From: Hominilimicola fabiformis
GTDB taxonomy: Bacteria > Bacillota > Clostridia > UBA1381
Length of the DNA: 64,000 bases
Assembly (NCBI RefSeq): GCF_020687385.1
Contig: NZ_JAJEQM010000005.1
Span: 62,001 to 126,000 of the forward strand
Reading direction: 5' to 3'
Shown here: piece by piece, positions 8,434 to 16,463 of the stretch
Layout: each line of letters starts with the position of its first letter
Position numbering within the stretch: the first letter of the stretch is position 1
Notes under the pieces: generated by a model
What the model saw: only the letters and a program-made list of their open reading frames with translations
Told to the model about the DNA's origin: nothing
Databases searched by the model: none
Translations under genes and position numbers: made by a program

Positions 8434-8477
8434 GATAGAAAAATTATGGTCTTTTTGTAAACAATTTTTTAAATCTA

Positions 8478-8506
8478 TTGACATAAACGTCAATAAGGAA
8501 TATACT
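8478..8506 (+). promoter_or_regulatory. Promoter of the PpiC foldase gene
   Basis: TTGACA at 8478-8483, 17-base spacer, TATACT at 8501-8506. A small hairpin ATATGT (8508-8513) / ACATAT (8528-8533) lies at the predicted transcript start. Confidence 0.85.
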
Positions 8507-8542
8507 AATATGTGTTGTATGTGTTAAACATATAACGAATAT

Positions 8543-8607
8543 AACGACTTATCTGCCCGCTGATAAGCGTTAGAATATAATAATTGTGGGCAGAAAGGCT
8601 ATGGAAT
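8543..8607 (+). ncRNA. Candidate pseudoknot RNA element before the PpiC gene
   Basis: Second copy of the adhE leader element. Hairpin AACG-A-CTTATC (8543-8553) / GATAAGCGTT (8562-8571), with one bulged A and an 8-nt loop. Loop bases GCCCGC (8555-8560) pair with GTGGGC (8586-8591), including one G-U. The tail AGAAAGGCTATGGAAT (8592-8607) is identical to that before adhE, and the true ATG lies 6 bases further on. Relative to adhE, pseudoknot pair 4 changes from U-A to C-G and pair 5 from A-U to G-U, so pairing is conserved while sequence changes. The hairpin stems differ in sequence. Confidence 0.7.
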
Positions 8608-8613
8608 ATAATT

Positions 8614-9609
8614 ATGAATTTTGGCAGATTTGGAAAAATAGCAAGTGTATCATTGATTGGTGCAATGCTGCTTGCAGGTTGTTCGGGAAACGGTCAAACT
8701 GTTATGAAAATAGGCGATACCAATATTACGGAAGGTGCGGTTAATTTCTTTGCAAATTACGGAATGGGTACAGAGGACGTAGACGCCGCAGTTGATAATC
8801 TAAAGAAAGAATATCTTCTAAAAGAAGTTGCAAAGGCAATGGATATAACTCTAACCGACGATGAGGCTAAACAAGTTAAAAGCACTATTTCAAATTTTAA
8901 GGCTCAACAGGGCGGTAAAAAAGCCGGCGATAAGTTGCTTAAAAAGTACGGTGTTGATGATGATATAATTGAAACAATTATTTCGGCATCAACATATTCA
9001 CAGCAGGTAATGGATCAGCTTGACGTTGCAGAACCGACAGATGATGAAGTTAAGCAGTATTTCGTAGATAATTATTTAAGAGCAAAGCATATTCTTATTT
9101 CAACAAAGGATATGACGACAGGTGCAGATCTTGATGAAGACAAGCTTGCAGAGGCTGAAAAGAAAGCAAACGAAATTCTTGAAAGAGCAAAGAACGGTGA
9201 AGATTTCGATGCACTTATAAAGGAATACAATGAAGACCCGGGTATGGAATCAAATCAAGACGGATACTTCTTTACAGACGGTGAAATGGTTTCTGAATTT
9301 GAAGATGCGACAAAGTCAATCGAGCCGGGCGAAATTACAATGTGTAAATCAGATTACGGTTATCACATCATAAAAAGATTACCGATAGACGAATCGGATT
9401 CAAAGTTCGGTGAGTATTTGGAAAACAATAAATCAGCAGTTCAGTCGGCAGTTACTTCAAAGAAACAAGAAGAGGCTCTTGAAAAGAAAGCTGAAGAATT
9501 GGGTATCAAGGTAGAGGTAAACCAAGATAAGATTGATAAAATGGTTATTCAGCCAAAGGATACGCCGGAACTTACAACAGAGGCGGAACCTACAACAGAG
9601 GCTAAATAA
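8614..9609 (+). CDS. PpiC/SurA-type peptidyl-prolyl isomerase lipoprotein (PrsA-like foldase)
   Basis: 331 residues from ATG 8614; an in-frame TTG 30 bases upstream would put non-signal residues before the signal peptide and overlap the conserved leader. The signal peptide is followed by lipobox LLAGC (Cys23), so this is an extracellular membrane-anchored lipoprotein. A SurA-N-like helical region leads into a parvulin domain at about 155-256 (LRAKHILIS ... DGYFF ... YGYHIIKRL). PrsA-like proteins help secreted proteins fold outside the membrane. The C-terminus carries a short Thr/Glu repeat (TTEAEPTTEAK). It is transcribed alone, between its own promoter and terminator. Confidence 0.88.
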   Translation: MNFGRFGKIASVSLIGAMLLAGCSGNGQTVMKIGDTNITEGAVNFFANYGMGTEDVDAAVDNLKKEYLLKEVAKAMDITLTDDEAKQVKSTISNFKAQQGGKKAGDKLLKKYGVDDDIIETIISASTYSQQVMDQLDVAEPTDDEVKQYFVDNYLRAKHILISTKDMTTGADLDEDKLAEAEKKANEILERAKNGEDFDALIKEYNEDPGMESNQDGYFFTDGEMVSEFEDATKSIEPGEITMCKSDYGYHIIKRLPIDESDSKFGEYLENNKSAVQSAVTSKKQEEALEKKAEELGIKVEVNQDKIDKMVIQPKDTPELTTEAEPTTEAK

Positions 9610-9620
9610 AATGACAAATC

Positions 9621-9655
9621 AAGCAAGTCTGTTATAAAAACAGACTTGCTTTTTT
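9621..9655 (+). terminator. Intrinsic terminator of the PpiC gene
   Basis: AAGCAAGTCTGTT, loop ATAAA, AACAGACTTGCTT, then a T-tract. Perfect 12-13-bp stem. Confidence 0.93.
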
Positions 9656-9677
9656 AATCTTTTTTCGTACAAAAGTC

Positions 9678-9706
9678 TTGACTAATGTCAAAAAGTATGG
9701 TATAAT
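9678..9706 (+). promoter_or_regulatory. Promoter of tRNA-Leu
   Basis: TTGACT at 9678-9683, 17 bases, TATAAT at 9701-9706, ending 22 bases before the tRNA. Confidence 0.85.
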
Positions 9707-9728
9707 TCCATATGTTGTTGACAAGTAT

Positions 9729-9817
9729 GCCGATGTGGCGGAACTGGCAGACGCCCGGGACTTAAAATCCCGTGGGAAGAAATTCCCGTACCGGTTCGAC
9801 CCCGGTCATCGGCACCA
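9729..9817 (+). tRNA. tRNA-Leu (anticodon UAA)
   Basis: 89 nt including an encoded CCA. Acceptor stem GCCGATG / CATCGGC, discriminator A, anticodon stem CCGGGAC-TTAAAAT-CCCGTGG region with the anticodon TAA, a long class II variable arm (GGGAAGAAATTCCC), and T-loop GGTTCGACCCC. The long variable arm together with the UAA anticodon identifies leucine. It has its own promoter and terminator, so it is a single-tRNA unit. Confidence 0.97.
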
Positions 9818-9850
9818 AATGACTTAGAACTTTGTTCTAAGTCATTTTTT
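9818..9850 (+). terminator. Intrinsic terminator of tRNA-Leu
   Basis: AATGACTTAGAAC, loop TTT, GTTCTAAGTCATT, then TTTT; a perfect 13-bp stem directly after the CCA end. Confidence 0.92.
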
Positions 9851-9885
9851 GTTGAAAAAATATAATATTAATTAGTGAAATAATA

Positions 9886-9914
9886 TTGTAATACAAAACA
9901 AAATATGATAAAAT
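9886..9914 (+). promoter_or_regulatory. Promoter of the pantothenate operon
   Basis: TTGTAA at 9886-9891, 17 bases, TAAAAT at 9909-9914. The leader before panB's upstream gene is about 40-70 nt, depending on which start is used. Confidence 0.65.
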
Positions 9915-9960
9915 AAAACTGATGGGCGGTATTTCGGAAGAAAATTGCACCTGACATTTA

Positions 9961-10770
9961 GTGCGTTGCGGTGATATTATCGGAGGTGATAATATAAACG
10001 CAATAGGATTTATCGGAGCGGGAAAATGCGGTATGAGTCTGGCTTACTATTTCAGAAGCAAGGGCGTAAATGTAATCGGTTTCTCGTCACGAAGTAACAA
10101 TACGGAAGATTTTGAGCTTTACAGCCGTGAAAAGCTTATAAATAATAGTGACATAATTTTTATAACTACAAATGATGATAATATCCAAACGATTTGGAAC
10201 AAAATCAAGGATATGAATTTAAAAGAGAAAATTATATGTCATTGCAGCGGCTCTGTGTCAAGTGAAATTTTTAAAGGTGCAGACAGTGAAAATGTTTGCA
10301 GTGTTCATCCGATGCTGGCATTTAACAGCAAGCATACGTCATTAAATGCAATATCAAACGCTTTTTTTACTGTCGAAGGCGGCGGAAAAGCAGTTGATAC
10401 TGTTTCAGAAATTCTTTCATTATGCGGTAACAGATTTAAGATTATTACACCGGAAAATAAAGCCAAATACCATGCGGCGGCGTGTTTTGCGTCAAATTTT
10501 GTCGTATCGGTTTGCTATAAGGCAACGGAGCTTTTACAGGAGTGCGGTTTTTCAAAGTCGGAAAGCGAGAGTGCACTGTCAACACTGATGAAGTGCAATA
10601 TGGACAATATACTTAAAGTCGGTTGTGAAAAAGCAATCACAGGACCTGCGGCAAGAGGGGACATGGCGACTGTTGAAAAACATATTGAAGTGCTTGATGA
10701 AAGAACAAGAGAGTTATACAAAGAACTGACAAATGTTATATTTGATATGAAAAACGGAGGAATAGAATGA
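9961..10770 (+). CDS. Rossmann-fold DUF2520 protein, probable ketopantoate reductase-like enzyme
   Basis: An N-terminal NAD(P)-binding Rossmann domain with the glycine motif [10 protein letters not shown], then a helical domain of the DUF2520 type ([52 protein letters not shown]). It lies first in an operon with panB, panC and panD, overlapping panB by 4 bases, and no panE/ilvC-like reductase is nearby. It may therefore reduce ketopantoate to pantoate, as proposed for PanG-type enzymes; that role is inferred from context. The span given uses GTG 9961, which has no ribosome binding site. A near-perfect GGAGGTGAT sits at 9982-9990, seven bases before an in-frame ATA (9994) exactly where the Rossmann fold begins. 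Confidence 0.82.
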   Translation: MRCGDIIGGDNINAIGFIGAGKCGMSLAYYFRSKGVNVIGFSSRSNNTEDFELYSREKLINNSDIIFITTNDDNIQTIWNKIKDMNLKEKIICHCSGSVSSEIFKGADSENVCSVHPMLAFNSKHTSLNAISNAFFTVEGGGKAVDTVSEILSLCGNRFKIITPENKAKYHAAACFASNFVVSVCYKATELLQECGFSKSESESALSTLMKCNMDNILKVGCEKAITGPAARGDMATVEKHIEVLDERTRELYKELTNVIFDMKNGGIE

Positions 10771-11603
10771 AAAACACAACAGTAACCTTTAAAAATAAGA
10801 AAACTGACGGTGAAAAAATTACAATGCTTACAGCTTATGATTACACAACGGCAAAACTTGAGGACGAGGCAGGCGTTGATTCAATACTTGTAGGCGATTC
10901 GCTTGGTATGGTTATTATGGGATATGACAGTACATTGTCTGTGACAATGGAAGATATGATACATCACAGTAAAATCGTTGCAAGAGGTGCAAAAAATGCA
11001 CTTGTCGTAACAGATATGCCGTTTATGTCGTATCAAACATCTGTGTATGACGCAGTTGTGAACGCAGGCAGACTCATAAAAGAAGGTCATGCCGATGCGG
11101 TTAAACTTGAGGGCGGAGTTAAATTTGAGGAACATATAAGAAAAATCGTAGACGCGTCTATTCCTGTTGTCGGTCATATCGGAATGACGCCTCAATCGGT
11201 CAACTCGTTCGGCGGCTTTAAGGTTCAGGGCAAAAATATAGATGACGCAAAACGAATTATAGATGATGCAAAAGCGGTTGAAAGAGCCGGCGCATTTGCG
11301 GTTGTTTTGGAATGTGTACCGACACCGCTTGCAACATACATAACGGAAATTCTTTCAATTCCTACAATAGGAATCGGTGCGGGCAACGGCTGTGACGGTC
11401 AAGTGCTTGTATATCAGGATATGCTTGGAATGTATTCCGATTTTACACCGAAGTTTGTAAAGAAATACGGTGAATTGGGCGAGAGTATGAAAAATTGCTT
11501 TAAGCAATATTGCAGCGAAGTGAAAAACGGTACATTCCCAAAAGAGGAAAATTCGTTTAAAATGAGTGAAGAAGTTATGAAACAAATAACGGAGGAAGAA
11601 TAA
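10767..11603 (+). CDS. panB: 3-methyl-2-oxobutanoate hydroxymethyltransferase
   Basis: 278 residues, standard PanB length. The enzyme transfers a hydroxymethyl group from methylene-tetrahydrofolate to ketoisovalerate, giving ketopantoate, the first committed step to pantothenate and CoA. Family motifs include [21 protein letters not shown] near the N-terminus, VGDSLGMV, the metal-site region KLEGG, and [15 protein letters not shown]-barrel C-terminus ([15 protein letters not shown]) follows. The start overlaps the DUF2520 stop as ATGA with GGAGG upstream, so translation is coupled. Confidence 0.97.
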   Translation: MKNTTVTFKNKKTDGEKITMLTAYDYTTAKLEDEAGVDSILVGDSLGMVIMGYDSTLSVTMEDMIHHSKIVARGAKNALVVTDMPFMSYQTSVYDAVVNAGRLIKEGHADAVKLEGGVKFEEHIRKIVDASIPVVGHIGMTPQSVNSFGGFKVQGKNIDDAKRIIDDAKAVERAGAFAVVLECVPTPLATYITEILSIPTIGIGAGNGCDGQVLVYQDMLGMYSDFTPKFVKKYGELGESMKNCFKQYCSEVKNGTFPKEENSFKMSEEVMKQITEEE

Positions 11604-11604
11604 A

Positions 11605-12444
11605 ATGCAGATAGTAAAAACAATAGATGAAGTAAGGAAAACAGTTAAAGCATGGAAAAAAGAAGGGCTTACGGTTGGTCTTGTCCCTACAATGGGTTAT
11701 CTTCACGAAGGACATAAAAGCCTTATAGAGCGCGCGGTAAAGGAAAATGACAGAGTTGTTGTAAGCGATTTTGTAAATCCTACACAGTTCGGTCCTAACG
11801 AGGATTTTGAAAGTTATCCGAGAGATATTAATGCGGACGCGAAACTTTGCGAAAGTGCGGGTGCGTCAATTATATTTAATCCTGAAGCTGATGAAATGTA
11901 TGACAATGCACTTACATTTGTTGATATGAACAAGATTACAAAGGTACTTTGCGGTAAAACAAGACCTATTCATTTTTCCGGTGTGTGTACTGTTGTAAGT
12001 AAGCTGTTCAATATCGTTCAGCCTGACAGAGCGTATTTCGGTCAAAAGGACGCGCAACAGTTGTGCGTAATAAAGAAGATGGTTAAGGACTTGAACTTTG
12101 ATATTGAAATAGTCGGTTGTCCTATAATTCGTGAAAATGACGGCTTGGCAAAGAGTTCAAGAAACACATATCTAAACGCAGACGAACGCAAGGCGGCACT
12201 ATGCCTTTCACGTTCGCTTGAAATCGGCAAGAAGATGATTGCAGACGGCGAAACAGACGTAAAGACAATTATTTTGGCAATCAAAGCGGAGATTGGAAAA
12301 GAACCTCTTGCAAAGATTGACTATGTGGAAATGGTTGACTTCAATCAGCTTGAAACACTTGAAAAAGTACAAAAGCCGCTCCTTTGTGCAATGGCGGTAT
12401 ATATAGGAAAAACACGTTTAATAGATAATTTTATAATGGAGTAA
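11605..12444 (+). CDS. panC: Pantoate-beta-alanine ligase (pantothenate synthetase)
   Basis: 279 residues. It joins pantoate and beta-alanine using ATP, through a pantoyl-adenylate. The nucleotidyltransferase signature is clear: PTMGYLHEGHKSL (HxGH-like) near the N-terminus, FVNPTQFGPNEDFESYPR, FGQKDAQQL and the KSSRN motif (AKSSRNTYL). The start is 1 base after the panB stop, with GGAGG ahead of it. Full length, with no anomaly. Confidence 0.97.
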   Translation: MQIVKTIDEVRKTVKAWKKEGLTVGLVPTMGYLHEGHKSLIERAVKENDRVVVSDFVNPTQFGPNEDFESYPRDINADAKLCESAGASIIFNPEADEMYDNALTFVDMNKITKVLCGKTRPIHFSGVCTVVSKLFNIVQPDRAYFGQKDAQQLCVIKKMVKDLNFDIEIVGCPIIRENDGLAKSSRNTYLNADERKAALCLSRSLEIGKKMIADGETDVKTIILAIKAEIGKEPLAKIDYVEMVDFNQLETLEKVQKPLLCAMAVYIGKTRLIDNFIME

Positions 12445-12458
12445 GGAGAAAATAAGCA

Positions 12459-12842
12459 ATGGAATTAACAATGCTTAAAGGTAAGATACATCGTGCAACT
12501 GTTACACAGGCAGAACTTGATTATGTCGGAAGTATAACGATTGATACGGCACTTTTGAAAGCGTCCGGTATACTTGAATATGAAAAGGTGCAGATAGTTG
12601 ACGTAAACAACGGTCAGCGCTTTGAAACGTATACAATAGCCGGAGAAGAAAATTCGGGCGTTATATGCCTTAACGGTGCGGCGGCAAGGTGTGTTCAAAA
12701 GGGTGATAAAGTTATTATTATGGCATACTGCAATATGACGGCGGACGAGGCAAAAGAACACAGACCGACAGTTGTATTTGTTGACGACAACAATAAGGTG
12801 TCGCAAATCACGCAGTATGAAAAACACGGAGAAATAAAGTAA
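12459..12842 (+). CDS. panD: Aspartate 1-decarboxylase proenzyme
   Basis: 127 residues. It makes beta-alanine from aspartate for PanC. The self-cleavage site Gly24-Ser25 is present (DYVGSITID), at the same residue numbers as in E. coli, which fixes the start at ATG 12459. After cleavage Ser25 becomes the pyruvoyl cofactor. Other family residues (Lys9, Arg54-like region, NGAAAR) are present. It completes a four-gene pantothenate operon. Confidence 0.97.
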   Translation: MELTMLKGKIHRATVTQAELDYVGSITIDTALLKASGILEYEKVQIVDVNNGQRFETYTIAGEENSGVICLNGAAARCVQKGDKVIIMAYCNMTADEAKEHRPTVVFVDDNNKVSQITQYEKHGEIK

Positions 12843-12867
12843 TCTTTGCATAATTGGAGGGATATAT

Positions 12868-14052
12868 ATGAATTTGCATACATTTATAAAGAAGTCAAAG
12901 GATTATATTTCCTGTTTCGTAAAATACGGTGCGGCGGTAATTGTCGCACCTTTTGCGAAAAATAAAGAAAAGTATAAGGATTTATGGCTTATAGCGGAGC
13001 GTGGAATTGACGCAAGGGATAATGCGTATTATTTGTTCAAGTACATTACCGCAAATCATCCCGAAATCAATATTGCTTACGCAATAACGAAAGATTCCGC
13101 TGACAGAGAACGTGTGGAAAAACTCGGCAGAATTATAAATCATAACAGTTTTGAACATTACATTTCGCTTGTGCTGTCAAAAGTAAAAATCAGTACACAT
13201 ATTATGGGTTACACACCGTATATAGATTTTTTTGTTAAGGCTGATAAAAAAGGTATTATAAAGGGCAAAAAGATATTTTTACAGCACGGTATCATCAAGG
13301 ATAACCTTACATATTTGTATAACAATAATGTGAATTTGGATTTGTTTGTGTGTTCGGCAAAGCCTGAATACGAGTATGTCAATAGTTTGTACGGATATAA
13401 GGATAACGTTGTGCAAATGCTTGGTTTGTGCCGTTATGACGCACTGTATAAAAATGAACAGCCGACCAAAAAAGTTTTGCTTATGCCGACTTGGCGATAC
13501 AATCTTCAAGGGGCTGACAAAAAAGAATTTGTAAAAAGCGAATATTACAAGGTGTATTCAAATTTTCTTGCAAATGAAAAATTGAAAAACGTTCTTGAAA
13601 AATACAATTATGAATTGCTTTTCTATCCTCATATTGAGTTTCAGAGATTTATTGATACATTTAAAGGCGGCGAGCGAGTTAAGATTGTTACGTTCAATGA
13701 CAGTACGGTGCAAAATTTACTTATTAAATCGGACGTTCTTATAACCGATTTTTCAAGCGTGTTTTTTGATTACGGATATATGGAAAAACCTATGATTTTC
13801 TATCAGTTTGACAAAGAGTCATTCAGACAACAGCATTACGAAGAAGGTTATTTTGACTATGACCGTGACGGTTTCGGTGAAATTTTGTATGATGAAAATG
13901 ACGTTATAGACGAACTTGACAGAATACTTGAAAACGGTTGCGTGCTTGATGATAAGTACAGAAAAAGAATTGATAAATTCTTTACACTTAGAGATGAAAA
14001 TAATTCACAGCGAAATTTTGAGGCTATAAAAGAAATTTGCGACAGAGGTTGA
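12868..14052 (+). CDS. CDP-glycerol glycerophosphotransferase family protein (TagF/TagB-like)
   Basis: 394 residues with the Glyphos_transf fold. Visible motifs are FLQHGIIKDNL (catalytic-type His), PTWR in VLLMPTWRYNLQG, YPHIE, and SDVLITDFSSVFFDYGYMEKPMIFYQFD near the C-terminus, the CDP-binding signature of TagB/TagF. Such enzymes add glycerol-phosphate or similar polyol-phosphate to wall teichoic acid or capsule precursors at the inner face of the membrane. No signal peptide is present; the basic, amphipathic N-terminus probably associates with the membrane. The start has GGAGGG upstream. The next gene, a glycosyltransferase, begins just after its stop. The exact substrate cannot be told. 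Confidence 0.88.
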   Translation: MNLHTFIKKSKDYISCFVKYGAAVIVAPFAKNKEKYKDLWLIAERGIDARDNAYYLFKYITANHPEINIAYAITKDSADRERVEKLGRIINHNSFEHYISLVLSKVKISTHIMGYTPYIDFFVKADKKGIIKGKKIFLQHGIIKDNLTYLYNNNVNLDLFVCSAKPEYEYVNSLYGYKDNVVQMLGLCRYDALYKNEQPTKKVLLMPTWRYNLQGADKKEFVKSEYYKVYSNFLANEKLKNVLEKYNYELLFYPHIEFQRFIDTFKGGERVKIVTFNDSTVQNLLIKSDVLITDFSSVFFDYGYMEKPMIFYQFDKESFRQQHYEEGYFDYDRDGFGEILYDENDVIDELDRILENGCVLDDKYRKRIDKFFTLRDENNSQRNFEAIKEICDRG

Positions 14053-14054
14053 GT

Positions 14055-15065
14055 ATGAAAAAAGTAAGTATCATAATTCCCGTATACAATATGGAAGATT
14101 GGGTTGAAAGCGGAATTAAGTGTATAACGGAACAGACATATGAAAATCTTGAAATTATAATAATTGATGATGGTTCAAAAGACGGAAGTTATATGAAATG
14201 CCTTGCCGAGGCGGATAAGGACAGACGTATTGCGGTATTCGGCAAAAACAACGAAGGACCAGGTGCGGCAAGAAATCTTGCACTGAGAAAGGCAACGGGC
14301 GATTATATATATTTTTTTGATATAGACGATTATCTTGAAAAAAATGCGATAGAAAAATTTGTTCATTATATGGAAAATGAAAATACCGACCTTGTTGTAT
14401 GCAGTTTTTCTATGTTTGACGGTGAAAAGGTTTTCCGCACTGTCAAAAAGGCTGACGGACTTAAACGTACAGGCGGAGATGCACGAAAAGATTATTATGA
14501 GCATATGTTTATGTACGGCGAACGCGGTATTCAAGGGGCGGCTTGGTTTAAGCTGTACAAGACCGATATAATCAGAAAAAACGGCATTGAGTTTCCTAAG
14601 CTCAGAAAGAGTGAGGACGATGTTTTTGTCGCAAGGTATGTAAACTGTATAGACAGTTTTTATATGACAGGCGATGTGCTTTGCAGATACTATGTAAACT
14701 CATATAAAAGATTTTGGGATAAGTATCGCTTTGATATTTTTGATACGTCAAGACAGTCTACAATGTACGTTAAGGACATTGTTTTAAGTTGGAACAGAAA
14801 TAACAAAGATGTTTTGCAGAGAATTTATGACGATTATTTTCATAAAACATTCGGAAGTTTCTGCTTTTTGTTTAATCCGAACTTGAAATTAAACCGCAAG
14901 GCAAGGTATGCGAGGTTAAAAGAAATAACGGATATTTTTATGGACGATATATCTTGTGACGGTATAGAAATAAACCATCCGATTTTTAAGTGTATGAAAA
15001 AGAAAAATTACAGAGCGATTTATGTAAGAATTGTGCTTCATATTTGGAAACATAAATTCGACTGA
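14055..15065 (+). CDS. Family 2 glycosyltransferase
   Basis: 336 residues from ATG 14055, two bases after the preceding stop. A GT-A fold is evident: VSIIIPVYNMEDWV, IIIIDDGSKDGSY, the DxD-like motif FFDIDDYLE and the acceptor region ARNLALRKATGDYIYFFD. It probably transfers a sugar from a UDP donor to a surface polymer, alongside the TagF-like protein encoded upstream. The C-terminal half (SFYMTGDVLCRYYVNS ... SVYKRFWDKY-type region) resembles other WcaA-like enzymes. Acceptor and sugar are unknown. Confidence 0.88.
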   Translation: MKKVSIIIPVYNMEDWVESGIKCITEQTYENLEIIIIDDGSKDGSYMKCLAEADKDRRIAVFGKNNEGPGAARNLALRKATGDYIYFFDIDDYLEKNAIEKFVHYMENENTDLVVCSFSMFDGEKVFRTVKKADGLKRTGGDARKDYYEHMFMYGERGIQGAAWFKLYKTDIIRKNGIEFPKLRKSEDDVFVARYVNCIDSFYMTGDVLCRYYVNSYKRFWDKYRFDIFDTSRQSTMYVKDIVLSWNRNNKDVLQRIYDDYFHKTFGSFCFLFNPNLKLNRKARYARLKEITDIFMDDISCDGIEINHPIFKCMKKKNYRAIYVRIVLHIWKHKFD

Positions 15066-15080
15066 ATTTGACACAAGCTA

Positions 15081-15109
15081 TTGACTAAAGAATAAAACAG
15101 TGGTACTAT
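15081..15109 (+). promoter_or_regulatory. Probable promoter of the surface O-acylation genes
   Basis: TTGACT at 15081-15086, 17 bases, TACTAT at 15104-15109. The -10 lies inside the inverted repeat at 15099-15122. Confidence 0.6.
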
Positions 15110-15125
15110 TTTATAGTGCCACTTT
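15099..15125 (+). terminator. Inverted repeat after the GT2 gene: terminator or operator
   Basis: AGTGGTACTAT and ATAGTGCCACT with a short T-rich loop, followed only by TTATT. It could terminate the transcript from upstream, but because it contains the -10 of the next promoter it could equally be an operator. Confidence 0.5.
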
Positions 15126-15154
15126 ATTGATGTATAAATTAAGGGGAGAGAATT

Positions 15155-15976
15155 TTGAATCAGAAAGAACGTCTTGAAATGATCAGAAGAAAGCGTTTGC
15201 GTGAACAACGCAGACGTAAAATTTTAATTCGCAGAGTGTTTGTATTTGCAGTTGCAATTATAATTGCAGCTCTTGTTATATTCGCAATTAAAGGGTGCGT
15301 GTCGTCCGTATCGCAAAGGGCTGAGCAGAAAAGACAGGAGGAGCTTGCGGCTATGTCAACGCAGACGCCGACAACTGCACCGGCACAAAAATCAAATTCA
15401 TCGGATATTGACCAAAATTATTATCAAAATTCGGCGTTCATCGGTAATTCGTTCGTAGACGGAATGATGAATTACAGCCTTGTAGAAGGTGTGGATTATT
15501 TTGCGAGAATCGGTTTGAATGTCAATGACGCAATGACGAAATCCACGTCAACGGGTACAGTGCCTGTTATCGAAGAACTTAACAACGGCAAGCAGTACAA
15601 TAAAATATTTATGATATTCGGTGAAAACGAACTTGGTTGGGCTAATTCGGATACATTTGTAGAGCAGTACGGTGCACTTATTGACAAAGCAAAGTCATAT
15701 CAGAGTACGGCAAAAATATATTTGCTTGCGATAACCCCGGTAACCAAAGAGGTATCGGACAATAACGTGGATAATACAAATAACGAGCAGATAGTTAAAT
15801 ACAATGAATTGATAAAGAAACTTGCCGAGAGCAAAGGTGTTGTCTATGCGGACGTATACAGTGCCGTTGTAGGAGAGGACGGCAATTTGCCTGACGGAGT
15901 GGCGAGTGACGGTATTCATTTCGGAGAAGATTATTATAAAAAGTGCTTGGTTTATATACAAAATAATATACAATAA
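15155..15976 (+). CDS. Membrane-anchored SGNH/GDSL-type hydrolase
   Basis: 273 residues with a TTG start preceded by GGGGAG. A basic N-terminus (about 25 residues, rich in Arg) is followed by one membrane span (VFVFAVAIIIAALVIFAI), so it is type II, with the catalytic part outside. The SGNH features are block I FIGNSFVDGM with the catalytic Ser, an Asn-containing GENELGW block, and DGIHFGEDYYKK with the Asp-x-x-His pair. Such enzymes remove or move acyl groups on surface glycans. It heads a group with DUF4358, MBOAT and DHHW genes, the usual set for O-acetylation of an extracellular polymer. Confidence 0.82.
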   Translation: MNQKERLEMIRRKRLREQRRRKILIRRVFVFAVAIIIAALVIFAIKGCVSSVSQRAEQKRQEELAAMSTQTPTTAPAQKSNSSDIDQNYYQNSAFIGNSFVDGMMNYSLVEGVDYFARIGLNVNDAMTKSTSTGTVPVIEELNNGKQYNKIFMIFGENELGWANSDTFVEQYGALIDKAKSYQSTAKIYLLAITPVTKEVSDNNVDNTNNEQIVKYNELIKKLAESKGVVYADVYSAVVGEDGNLPDGVASDGIHFGEDYYKKCLVYIQNNIQ

Positions 15977-15998
15977 TCAGAAGAGAGGATATATTGAG

Positions 15999-16445
15999 AT
16001 GAAAAAATTAGTTTTTGGTTTGGCGGCAGTTATGATGTGCGTATCGCTTGCAGGCTGCGGAGGTAAGGCTGTTGATATAAATGAGCTTGCGTCGGCATTG
16101 TCGAGTGACGGTAAATTTGCGGAACAGCTTACGGAGGTTTCATCGGATATTGCTGAAAAGAGATATATGATTTCAGACGGCGAAGTTGAAGAATGTGTGT
16201 CATATACAGGTACACCGGCGGTTGTTGATGAAATTACAATATTTAAAACATCAGATACGGAATCTGTGAAAGAAAAAGCCGAACAACATATTGAAACACA
16301 AAAAACAACATACACAAGCTATGCACCGAATGAAGTGTCAAAGCTTGACGACTGCGTTGTTGAAACTGTCGGCGATTACGTTATCGTATGCGTAAGCGAG
16401 GACTCATCAAGCGTACAGAGCATAATTGACCAATATACAAAATAA
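15999..16445 (+). CDS. DUF4358-type lipoprotein
   Basis: 148 residues from ATG 15999, with AGAGAGGATA upstream. The N-terminal signal MKKLVFGLAAVMMCVSLAGCGG contains a lipobox (LAGC, Cys at about 19), so it is an extracellular lipoprotein. The mature part has the layout of DUF4358 proteins (a short helix, an 'EVSSDIAEKRYMI' strand region, then 'EKAEQHIETQKTTYTSYAPNE', then a terminal strand YVIVCVSED). This family is often encoded next to MBOAT/DHHW pairs in Clostridia, as here. Its function is not known. Confidence 0.7.
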   Translation: MKKLVFGLAAVMMCVSLAGCGGKAVDINELASALSSDGKFAEQLTEVSSDIAEKRYMISDGEVEECVSYTGTPAVVDEITIFKTSDTESVKEKAEQHIETQKTTYTSYAPNEVSKLDDCVVETVGDYVIVCVSEDSSSVQSIIDQYTK

Positions 16446-16463
16446 TTTGAAAGGGTGTAGGTA

